From positions 1 through 64,000 of the forward strand of contig JADQBA010000038.1 of NCBI GenBank assembly GCA_016903675.1: DNA of 64,000 nucleotides, in the 5' to 3' direction. Under the pieces are notes generated by a model. The model did not search any database. It was not told where the DNA came from and worked only from the letters and a program-made list of their open reading frames with translations. How positions within the stretch are numbered: the stretch's first letter is position 1; the number at the start of each line of letters is the position of its first letter. This document shows, piece after piece, positions 33,775 to 41,285 of the stretch. Position numbers and translations under genes: made by a program. Source of the stretch: Stigonema ocellatum SAG 48.90 = DSM 106950 (lineage in GTDB: Bacteria; Cyanobacteriota; Cyanobacteriia; Cyanobacteriales; Nostocaceae).

Positions 33775-35568
33775 ATGTGCGGTATAGCGGGAATTCTTAC
33801 AGTTAATCAGCATCAGGGTGCTTTGGAAACGATAGTTCGACGAATGCAGACCGCGCTGCGACACCGTGGTCCTGACGATTCTGGTATCTATCTTTCAACG
33901 ACAGCACATGTAGCCCTTGCTCATACTCGGCTAGCAATCCTTGACCTCAGTCCCGCTGGACATCAGCCCATGTCCACTCCTGATGGGCGCTACTGGATTA
34001 CGTTTAATGGTGAAATTTATAACTTTCAACAACTGCGAAGCCATCTGATTTCCCAAGGAGAGCAATTCTATTCCCAAACAGATACAGAAGTCATCCTCAA
34101 ACTTTACCAAAGATTCGGTTCTGACTGTGTTGAGTCTTTGCGAGGCATGTTTGCTTTTGCTATTTGGGATGACCTGGAGAAGATTTGTTTTTTAGCTCGT
34201 GACCCTCTAGGAATTAAACCCTTATACTACTGGCAATCTGGCTCAACTTTAGTTTTTGCCTCAGAACTCAAAGCCATTCTTGCCTCTGGGTTACCTGCCA
34301 TTAACCTCAGCATGGAGGGATTATATGCTTATCTAATTAGTGGTTCAGTGCCAGAACCATACACTCTCATTGAAGGTATTCACTGTCTAGCAGCTGGTCA
34401 CTGGCTGTATTGGCAACGCGAAGGCGTCACAAAACAGCTTTATTGGGAAATCAACTTTACTCCAGCAACAATTTCACCATTAGAAGCTCAAGAAAAAGTT
34501 CGTACTGCTCTCGTTGACTCAATACAACATCATTTCGTAAGTGATGTCCCTGTAGGCATTTTTCTGAGTGGTGGTATCGACTCAACAGCAATTCTGGCAC
34601 TAGCAACTCAGACCCAGAAAGAACAGTTGTGTACTTACTCTATAGCCTTTGAAGAAAAACAGTGGAATGAAGGGGAAATTGCCAAACAAGTGGCAACAGA
34701 GTTTGGCGCAAAACATACAGAATACAAACTAACAGCGTCATCTGCTAAACATCTGTTACCTAAATTCTTAGAAGCAATTGACCAACCTAGTATAGATGGA
34801 TTTAATACTTTTTGTGTATCCCAAATTGCCCACGAAAATGGAACTAAAGTTGTGCTTTCTGGGCTAGGTGGAGATGAATTATTTGGTGGATATCACTCTT
34901 TTCAAAAAATTCCGCAGATGGTGACATATAGTAAGCAACTGCAAGCAATTCCTCTGGTGAACACTGGGGTAGGTATGGCATTAGCACATTGGGGAACATC
35001 ACCAAAAATAAAACGCCTGGGTGATTTTCTTCAAAAAATTCCTAGTTCAGCAGCAGCTTATAGTAGTTTACGAGGAATTTTTTCTCACACAGAAGCTTGT
35101 GCAATTATCCGTCAATATCTTCCCGATCAACCTCCACCAAATGCCTTTATTCCAAATTTTCAAGGACAGAATCTCACCATAGAAGATCAAGTGAGCTTTT
35201 TAGAACTGAGTTGTTACATGCGTAATCAATTATTGCGAGACAGCGATGTCATGAGCATGTTTTGGGGACTAGAATTACGTGTCCCTTTGGTTGATCGCAA
35301 TTTACTAGAAGCGGTTGCTTCTATTCCTAGTCATATCCGTCTAGCTCTTGGAAAGCAATTGTTAATTACATCGGTTCCTGAGTTACCTCAATGGGTTGTC
35401 AACCGTCCTAAACAAGGCTTTTCCTTTCCCTTTGATCAGTGGATAGCAGGTGAATGGCAAGACTATTTTAGTCCTTTGAAAACACCGAAAAATATATCTC
35501 TTAAACCTTGGTATCGACGCTGGAGTTTGGCTATTCTCAAATACTGGTGGGAGCATATTTCTGGATGA
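33775..35568 (+). CDS. asnB: Asparagine synthase (glutamine-hydrolysing) family protein
   Basis: The 597-residue protein has the N-terminal glutaminase domain (catalytic Cys2 in MCGIAG, Arg52, NGEIYN at 78-83) and a C-terminal ATP-PPase domain (SGGIDS, 265-270). It would release ammonia from glutamine and amidate a carboxylate. In polysaccharide loci such proteins are thought to amidate uronic acids rather than make asparagine. Flanking glycosyltransferases on both sides support that. AAGGAG lies about 12 bases before the ATG. Confidence 0.88.
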   Translation: MCGIAGILTVNQHQGALETIVRRMQTALRHRGPDDSGIYLSTTAHVALAHTRLAILDLSPAGHQPMSTPDGRYWITFNGEIYNFQQLRSHLISQGEQFYSQTDTEVILKLYQRFGSDCVESLRGMFAFAIWDDLEKICFLARDPLGIKPLYYWQSGSTLVFASELKAILASGLPAINLSMEGLYAYLISGSVPEPYTLIEGIHCLAAGHWLYWQREGVTKQLYWEINFTPATISPLEAQEKVRTALVDSIQHHFVSDVPVGIFLSGGIDSTAILALATQTQKEQLCTYSIAFEEKQWNEGEIAKQVATEFGAKHTEYKLTASSAKHLLPKFLEAIDQPSIDGFNTFCVSQIAHENGTKVVLSGLGGDELFGGYHSFQKIPQMVTYSKQLQAIPLVNTGVGMALAHWGTSPKIKRLGDFLQKIPSSAAAYSSLRGIFSHTEACAIIRQYLPDQPPPNAFIPNFQGQNLTIEDQVSFLELSCYMRNQLLRDSDVMSMFWGLELRVPLVDRNLLEAVASIPSHIRLALGKQLLITSVPELPQWVVNRPKQGFSFPFDQWIAGEWQDYFSPLKTPKNISLKPWYRRWSLAILKYWWEHISG

Positions 35569-35664
35569 ATTTATAGAAAATGAAAAAATTAATGAATAAA
35601 TTAGACCACAGGGTTAAGAGTGCGATAAAGGGCAACTACGAATGAGTGATGGAGGTATTTATAT

Positions 35665-36870
35665 ATGAAAAAATTGGTCGAAAAAATTCATATTTGTCAG
35701 GTAGTGGCGAGTATTAATGAAAATGTTGGTGGTCCTGCTTACTCTGTTGCTAATTTAGCTCAAGCTTTATCACAGCAAGACATTGATTCTCATTTATTGA
35801 CTCTTGATTACCATGAGCTTGGTAAGCAAACCTCTATTGGAGAAGTTACCCTGCATAGCTATCCTGCTCAAAAAATAGCAAAATATTTGCGTGGATTTCA
35901 GCCTCATGCTAGCCTTGCCTTGCAGAAATTAGCATCGACTAAGTTAAATTTAATTCATAATCACGGTTTGTGGATGTTTCCTAATCTTTATGCTCGCCAA
36001 GCGGCTCTTAAGAATCACCTACCACTGGTCATTTCTCCTAGAGGTATGTTAGAACCTTGGTCATTAAGAAACAGTTGGTTTAAAAAACTCCCTGCTTGGT
36101 GTCTCTATGAACACCGGAACTTGAAGAGTGCAACTGCTTTTCACGCTACTTCAGAGCAAGAAGCGCAGTCTATCCGCAAGCTTAATCTTCGTCAGCCTAT
36201 TGCTATAATTCCTAATGGAGTTAACCTCCCCAATCTAGTAATTCAGAACAATCGAGAAGTTTTAGTCAAAGCTTTTCCTGAGCTAGCTGAGAAAAAATGG
36301 CTTTTGTTTTTATCTAGAATTCATCCTAAAAAAGGTCTAGATAATTTAATTTTTGTTTGGAAAAATATCTGCAAAAAATTTCCTGATTGGCATCTAGTTA
36401 TTTCAGGACCTGACTTAATTGGCTATCAAGCTGAGTTAGAACTGATGACAGCAGAACTAGGACTTCAACAAAATGTGACATTTACTGGTATGATCTCAGG
36501 AAAACACAAAGCATCTGCCTTGAGCAATGCTGATTTATTCGTCTTACCGACCCACTCAGAAAACTTTGGCATTGTCATAGCAGAGTCTCTAGCTTATGAA
36601 GTTCCTGTCATCACGACCAAGGGAACACCTTGGCAAGATTTAGAACGCTTCAGATGTGGTTGGTGGATTGAGGATAACAAACAGGCTTTGACTGATGCTT
36701 TGGTTGAGGGAATGGAGATGTCAGGTGATGATCGCAAACTCATGGGTTTGAGAGGTCGCAATTTAGTAGAAACCAAATACGCTTGGGGGGCGATCGCTAA
36801 ACACATGGCAGGTGTATATCAGTGGATTCTCGGAGGTGTATCGACACCAAGTTGTGTTAAATTTTGCTGA
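35665..36870 (+). CDS. Glycosyltransferase family 4
   Basis: The 401-residue GT-B enzyme has VVASINENVGGPAYSVANLAQAL near the start, LFLSRIHPKKGLDNLI between domains and HSENFGIVIAESLAYEVPVITT as the E-x7-E donor site. GGAGG lies nine bases before the ATG. It starts after a 96-base gap, the largest in this part of the cluster, so a promoter might sit there. Confidence 0.9.
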   Translation: MKKLVEKIHICQVVASINENVGGPAYSVANLAQALSQQDIDSHLLTLDYHELGKQTSIGEVTLHSYPAQKIAKYLRGFQPHASLALQKLASTKLNLIHNHGLWMFPNLYARQAALKNHLPLVISPRGMLEPWSLRNSWFKKLPAWCLYEHRNLKSATAFHATSEQEAQSIRKLNLRQPIAIIPNGVNLPNLVIQNNREVLVKAFPELAEKKWLLFLSRIHPKKGLDNLIFVWKNICKKFPDWHLVISGPDLIGYQAELELMTAELGLQQNVTFTGMISGKHKASALSNADLFVLPTHSENFGIVIAESLAYEVPVITTKGTPWQDLERFRCGWWIEDNKQALTDALVEGMEMSGDDRKLMGLRGRNLVETKYAWGAIAKHMAGVYQWILGGVSTPSCVKFC

Positions 36871-36887
36871 TTTACCTGAGACAAGTT

Positions 36888-38012
36888 ATGATTATTTCGA
36901 TTGCCACAGGTCCCTGGTTCCCTGTACCTGGTCTACAGGGAGGCGCTATTCCGCGAGTATGGCAAGGTCTAGCAGAAGAATTCGCTGCTAGAGGTCATCT
37001 CGTGAGAATACTGAGCCGTTCCTATCCAGGACAACCTCAGACAGAAGTTATTCGAGGCGTTCAGTACATTCGACAGGGAGGATTTCCTCAAAGCCCTAAT
37101 ATTACCTTGGATTTACTCAAAGACCTACTTTACAGTTTGCTGACTTTTCCCAAATTACCTGGTGCTGATGTTCTGGTAATCAATGACTTTTGGTTACCTG
37201 TGTTTGCTAGCTTACGCTCAAAGGTTGGCAAAATTGTCATTAACGCAAATCGCTTTCCTAAAGGGCAATATCGACTGTACACAGGAACAGATTTCTTCGC
37301 AGCCGCATCCCATCCTATCCAGGAAGCGATCGCCCAGCAATATCCTGCTGCTATTTCTCGAATGCGGGTTATTCCCAATCCCATTGACACTCACATATTT
37401 TCGCCCTCACCTACAGCTAGGGTGATGAGAAAAGAGAAGGTCATTTTATATGTAGGTAGGCTTCACCCAGAAAAAGGAATTCACGTTCTGTTAGAGGCAT
37501 TTGCTATTTTGTCACAACAGATTTCTCATGTGAAGTTACGTATCATTGGACCGATAAAAGGCTCTCAAGGAGGTGGCGGAGAAGATTATCTAAAAACACT
37601 AAAGCTCAAATCCACAGGATTGAATGTTGAGTTTTTAGGACCAATTTTTGATTTACATCAACTTGCTGATGCTTACCGCAATGCTGATTTATTCTGCTAC
37701 CCTTCCTTAGCAGAAAAAGGAGAGTCTTTCGGAGTTGCACCGTTAGAAGCAATGGCGACAGGTTTGGTTCCAGTTGTCTCTGATTTAGCCTGTTTTAAAG
37801 ATTTCATTAAAGAAGGCGAAACTGGATATTTTTTTAACCATCGTACACCTCAATCTGCTGAAAATTTAGCTTGTAGATTAGCTTCAGCAATTTATAACTG
37901 GAAGGTAACTTGTGAAATTAGTACAAAAGCTAGCCAAAAAGCACAGTATTATAGCTACAATAAAGTAGCTGAACTTTATATTCAAAATTTTGAAAACCTA
38001 CTTAACAATTAG
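36888..38012 (+). CDS. Glycosyltransferase family 4
   Basis: The 374-residue GT-B enzyme begins MIISIATGPWFPVPGLQGGAIPRVWQGLAEEFAARGH, with VILYVGRLHPEKGIHVLLEAF and KGESFGVAPLEAMATGLVPVVS as the donor-site region. The ATG at 36888 was preferred over an upstream TTG at 36864, which overlaps the previous gene's last codons. Probable role: adding one residue of the repeat unit. Confidence 0.9.
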   Translation: MIISIATGPWFPVPGLQGGAIPRVWQGLAEEFAARGHLVRILSRSYPGQPQTEVIRGVQYIRQGGFPQSPNITLDLLKDLLYSLLTFPKLPGADVLVINDFWLPVFASLRSKVGKIVINANRFPKGQYRLYTGTDFFAAASHPIQEAIAQQYPAAISRMRVIPNPIDTHIFSPSPTARVMRKEKVILYVGRLHPEKGIHVLLEAFAILSQQISHVKLRIIGPIKGSQGGGGEDYLKTLKLKSTGLNVEFLGPIFDLHQLADAYRNADLFCYPSLAEKGESFGVAPLEAMATGLVPVVSDLACFKDFIKEGETGYFFNHRTPQSAENLACRLASAIYNWKVTCEISTKASQKAQYYSYNKVAELYIQNFENLLNN

Positions 38013-38128
38013 GAATAGATTCAATTCAAAGTAGAGTAAAGTGGGCAATACCTTCCGTACTGCAATATCATCTATTTTATTCTTTGCGTCCTTAGCGTCT
38101 TTGTGGTTCATTAAAAAAAATTAGTCTC

Positions 38129-38896
38129 ATGCTCGAAAACATAACTCCTCTTATCCTCACATTTAATGAATCTCCAAACATCAAGCGCACACTGCAACGT
38201 CTCACTTGGGCAAAGAAAATAGTCATCATTGACAGCTTGAGTAATGATGAAACACTAAAAATACTCCGAGACTATCCTCAAATAGAATTGTTTCAAAGGA
38301 AATTTGACTCATTCGCGAATCAATGTAATTACGGATTATCTAAAATTGAATCTACATGGGTTTTATCTTTAGATGCAGACTATATCCTTAGTGAAGAATT
38401 GATTTTACAAATCACAAAACTCCAAGAATATCCTGAAGTTAATAGTTACATTATACCATTTAAATACTGCGTCTTCGGTAAACCTCTACGTGGTACTTTA
38501 TTGCCACCACGTAAAGTTCTTTATAGACGGCAACAAGCCATTTACAAAGACGATGGTCATGCCCATAAAGTTATTGTGGAAGGAACTTCTAAGCTGCTTT
38601 CTTCCTATATTTACCACGACGATCGCAAGCCTCTCAGTCGTTGGTTATGGGCGCAAGACAACTACATGCTGATGGAAGTCAAAAAGCTACTCCATACTCC
38701 CAAAAAAGAACTTAGTCTAGGCGATCGCATCCGCAGAGAAAAAATCCTAGCCCCCTTCATTATCCTCTTCTATTGCCTCATCCTCAAAGGTGGTATTTTC
38801 GACGGTTGGCATGGCTGGTACTATGCTTTCCAACGCACCCTCGCAGAAATTCTACTATCTATCCGTTTATTTGAGTACGAAAAAATACATAAATAA
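38129..38896 (+). CDS. Glycosyltransferase family 2 (WaaE/KdtX-like)
   Basis: The 255-residue GT-A enzyme has ITPLILTFNESPNIKRTLQRL, IIDSLSNDETL, a WVLSLDADYIL metal-binding motif, and the GKPLRGTLLPPRKVLYRR and YKDDGHAHKVIVEG region of the LPS core beta-glucosyltransferase (WaaE/KdtX) group. A C-terminal LILKGGIFDGWHGWYYAFQRTLAEIL segment probably docks on the membrane. It could start or branch the polysaccharide. Confidence 0.87.
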   Translation: MLENITPLILTFNESPNIKRTLQRLTWAKKIVIIDSLSNDETLKILRDYPQIELFQRKFDSFANQCNYGLSKIESTWVLSLDADYILSEELILQITKLQEYPEVNSYIIPFKYCVFGKPLRGTLLPPRKVLYRRQQAIYKDDGHAHKVIVEGTSKLLSSYIYHDDRKPLSRWLWAQDNYMLMEVKKLLHTPKKELSLGDRIRREKILAPFIILFYCLILKGGIFDGWHGWYYAFQRTLAEILLSIRLFEYEKIHK

Positions 38897-38923
38897 TACA
38901 CTATTCTCTTCCTACCTCATCCT

Positions 38924-39523
38924 ATGCGTCTAAGTCACTATACCGTTGGTAATTATACCCCAGGCGCTCCCTACTGGAAACAAATCTTGTGGTACTTCTT
39001 CGGATCATCCTTGATACACAGTCGTTGGCTTCCTCTGTCAGCCGTAAAGGTTTGTACACTTCGGTGGTTTGGAGCAAGAATCGGTGAAAAAGTCCGGATT
39101 AAGCCTGGAGTACGGGTCAAATTTCCCTGGCGGTTAACTGTTGGTGACTGTGTTTGGATTGGGGAAGATACCTGGATTGATAACCTCGCTCATGTCACCA
39201 TAGAAAGTCATGTTTGCTTGTCTCAATCCGTCTATCTCTGTACTGGAAATCATGATTGGAATGATCCGAATTTTCAACTAATTCCAGCCCCCATTCACAT
39301 TCAGGAGAGTAGTTGGATTGCAGCCAAGTCGGTAATTGGTCCTGGAGTTACTGTAGGTCGAGGCGCAGTGCTGACTTTAGGTGGAGTTGCTGGACAATCC
39401 TTAAAGCCTATGACAATCTATGCTGGTAATCCTGCTCAACCGATCAAGCAACGGAAGCTAGCTCACAATTGTGAGCTTATTCAACAGGTTCTCGACAACT
39501 TTGTTGAGGAGTCTAAAATCTAA
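38924..39523 (+). CDS. WcaF-like colanic acid O-acetyltransferase family
   Basis: The 199-residue hexapeptide acyltransferase has the WcaF-family N-terminus (NYTPGAPYWKQILWYFFGSSLIHSRWLP) and GARIGEKVRIKPGVRVKFPWRLTVGDCVWIGEDTWIDN, with LCTGNHDWNDPNF containing the catalytic His region. It probably O-acetylates a residue of the surface polymer. It is the last intact gene of the polysaccharide cluster. Confidence 0.87.
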   Translation: MRLSHYTVGNYTPGAPYWKQILWYFFGSSLIHSRWLPLSAVKVCTLRWFGARIGEKVRIKPGVRVKFPWRLTVGDCVWIGEDTWIDNLAHVTIESHVCLSQSVYLCTGNHDWNDPNFQLIPAPIHIQESSWIAAKSVIGPGVTVGRGAVLTLGGVAGQSLKPMTIYAGNPAQPIKQRKLAHNCELIQQVLDNFVEESKI

Positions 39524-39579
39524 ACTGGTTTGGTGACTCTCACAGAAAATAACGTTGCTACATAAGCATCAATCTGCTT

Positions 39580-39699
39580 ACCAATAATGAAAACGAGCCG
39601 ATTGTTCGTACCCCAGAACAAGCCATTCAATGTTTTTTAAGGACAAAAATGGATGCGATCGCTTTAGGTTCTTACTACATTGACCGCAGCCGCTTGTAA
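39580..39699 (+). pseudogene. C-terminal relic of a NodU/CmcH-family carbamoyltransferase
   Basis: In frame this stretch reads NENEPIVRTPEQAIQCFLRTKMDAIALGSYYIDRSRL before a stop. It matches the conserved C-terminal block of NodU-type carbamoyltransferases (EPIV-TPEDA---CF-RT-MD---LG-Y). The upstream part of the gene is gone; only about 40 codons survive directly after the polysaccharide cluster, so the cluster once carried a carbamoylation function. Confidence 0.75.
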
Positions 39700-39778
39700 G
39701 TCCGGTATATGGTAGCAAATTATCCTAGACATAGTCGATGGTGTGGGTTAAGATGAGCGAAACTGTCTACATTAATTT

Positions 39779-39994
39779 ATGTGGCAAGACGAGATTGTAG
39801 AGGAAATCCACCGAATTCGTGAAGAGTATGCTAAGTCCTTCAACTATGACTTGGACGCAATATTTACAGATTTGCAGAACAAGCAGGCTCAAAGCGGGAG
39901 AGAAGTTGTTAGCTTGTCGCCAAAACGCCGTCTAACAACGCGTTGGGGCCGACCGACCAAAAGCGAGATCAGAGAAAATACTGCTTTAGATTAG
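39779..39994 (+). CDS. Small conserved cyanobacterial hypothetical protein
   Basis: The 71-residue protein begins MWQDEIVEEIHRIREEYAKSFNYDLDAIFTDLQNKQAQSGREVVSL and ends with a basic stretch (PKRRLTTRWGRPTK). Proteins of this shape accompany toxin genes in many cyanobacteria and may be antitoxins. No toxin follows here. The repeat-rich gap starting at 40097 may have removed it. Confidence 0.6.
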   Translation: MWQDEIVEEIHRIREEYAKSFNYDLDAIFTDLQNKQAQSGREVVSLSPKRRLTTRWGRPTKSEIRENTALD

Positions 39995-40054
39995 CTAGCA
40001 ACCTCATGACGGTAGGGGGTAGGGAGTAGGTGGTAGGTGGGGAACCCCATAAAT

Positions 40055-40075
40055 AAATGATGTTGTTGGTCAATT
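40055..40075. repeat. Short dispersed repeat, copy 1
   Basis: These 21 bases (AAATGATG ... TTGGTCAATT) are identical to 48029-48049. Both copies lie in intergenic DNA near other repeats. Confidence 0.6.
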
Positions 40076-40096
40076 TCTTCGAGTGGCACAGGAGTA

Positions 40097-40340
40097 ATAT
40101 CAAGTCCGGTTAATTGCTCATGATAAAAAGACCCCACCCCTAACCCAATACAGTTCAGTTAGTAGTGTTCACAGACTGAAGATCCCCCCAACCCCCCGAA
40201 CCAAGGGGGGCTTATTCCCCCCTTGGTTCGGGGGGTTAGGGGGGATCAAAGCCTTAACTGAACGGTATTGACCCCTAACCCCTCCCCGCAAGCTGGGAGG
40301 GGTTCTCTCTTAATTGTGGGTAATCACACGGACTTGATAT
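40097..40340. mobile_element. Nested inverted-repeat element, ATATCAAGTCCG ends
   Basis: The outer ends ATATCAAGTCCG (40097-40108) and CGGACTTGATAT (40329-40340) are perfect inverses. An inner element with CAATAC ends and its own target duplication sits at 40146-40270, so it inserted into this older element. The outer body has CCCCTAACCCC-type direct repeats. Confidence 0.65.
40146..40270. mobile_element. MITE with CAATACAGTTCAGTTA ends and 10-bp target duplication (copy 2)
   Basis: The terminal repeats CAATACAGTTCAGTTA and TTAACTGAACGGTATTG match the copy at 4873-5009. ACCCCTAACC flanks both sides (40136-40145 and 40271-40280). The interior is a long G/C palindrome (GATCCCCCCAACCCCCCGAACC ... 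inverse), unrelated to the interior of copy 1. Confidence 0.85.
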
Positions 40341-40522
40341 AAGTGATTACACTTAAAAAAAAGCCAGATTTACGAAAACTTTAATTTAACTCAAGCTTAA
40401 TTTTATGTATTTTTGCGGAAGATATTTATCAGCAAAAATACGATTATTGAATTGGCTTGCACGAAATTATTCTACATACGTAAATTCTAGGTTTTCTCCA
40501 ACGCGCACAGACAAGTTATCTC

Positions 40523-41089
40523 ATGAAATGTCCCATTGAGAAGAAAACTATAATAGGACTCGGCTTAGCATCAGTGGTTGTAGGCAGCATCAACCTACTT
40601 TTACAGTTAAAGCAGGAGCATGTAGCTGGTCAAAAAGAAAATATTTTTGCCTTACTTGGGACTAGTTTGAATATTTTCCTGTTTTTCTTGATTTTCTTCA
40701 CTATTGAGCGGGAAATACAACAGCACAAGATTGCAGAGGCAGCACTGCTTCATGCTAACAAAGAATTGGAAATCAAACTGCAACAGCGCACATCTCAATT
40801 AACTCAAGCACAAGGGCGATTGTTGAGTTTGCAAGCCGAGGTTGACAAAGCTTTAGAAACACAAAGAGAACTTAACCTCCTTAAATCCCAGATCATTAAC
40901 ACTATCTCACACGAGTACCGCACGCCTCTCACTGTTATCCTATCTTCTGCTGAACTACTGCAAAATTACGGTCATCGATGGACTGAACAGAAGAAACTAT
41001 GTCATCTCAATCGCATTCAGACAAGTACTAAACATATGACCAACTTGGTTGATGACATGCTATTCCTTGGTAAAGGAGATTGTGACTGA
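40523..41089 (+). CDS. Truncated histidine kinase (no ATPase domain)
   Basis: The 188-residue protein has two N-terminal membrane helices (about 9-26 and 39-60), a coiled-coil region (about 70-115) and the HisKA dimerisation box with SHEYRTPLT. It ends just after DDMLFLGKGDCD, where full-length relatives continue into the catalytic HATPase domain. A repeated AATTCGT string follows the stop. Alone it cannot autophosphorylate; it could be a phosphoacceptor in trans or a decayed kinase. Confidence 0.8.
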   Translation: MKCPIEKKTIIGLGLASVVVGSINLLLQLKQEHVAGQKENIFALLGTSLNIFLFFLIFFTIEREIQQHKIAEAALLHANKELEIKLQQRTSQLTQAQGRLLSLQAEVDKALETQRELNLLKSQIINTISHEYRTPLTVILSSAELLQNYGHRWTEQKKLCHLNRIQTSTKHMTNLVDDMLFLGKGDCD

Positions 41090-41092
41090 ATA

Positions 41093-41118
41093 ATTCGTAA
41101 TTCGTAATTCGTAATTAA
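41093..41118. repeat. AATTCGT tandem repeat
   Basis: Three to four copies of AATTCGT immediately follow the truncated kinase. The same short repeat lies near 2183-2200 and 61978-62060. Confidence 0.7.
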
Positions 41119-41185
41119 TAAATTCAGGGTACTTGCGAATTAATTTATTAATGAAAAAATAAAGTTTTGAGGAAGAATGCGTTAT

Positions 41186-41228
41186 GGTTCGTAGTTGCGC
41201 TTAGGGCGCTAAAGCGCAACTACGAGCC
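41186..41228. repeat. Compact GTAGTTGCGC hairpin
   Basis: GGTTCGTAGTTGCGC (41186-41200) pairs with GCGCAACTACGAGCC (41214-41228). The arms match those of the wider element at 11-95. Confidence 0.7.
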
Positions 41229-41285
41229 TTTATTAGGAGAGGAACTTATGAAATGCTGTATTAAGAACAAGAAGTGGGATGAGGT

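Noticed and set aside
39524..39580. Upstream continuation of the carbamoyltransferase relic
   Set aside because: Only weak resemblance; the sequence is too degraded to extend the call.
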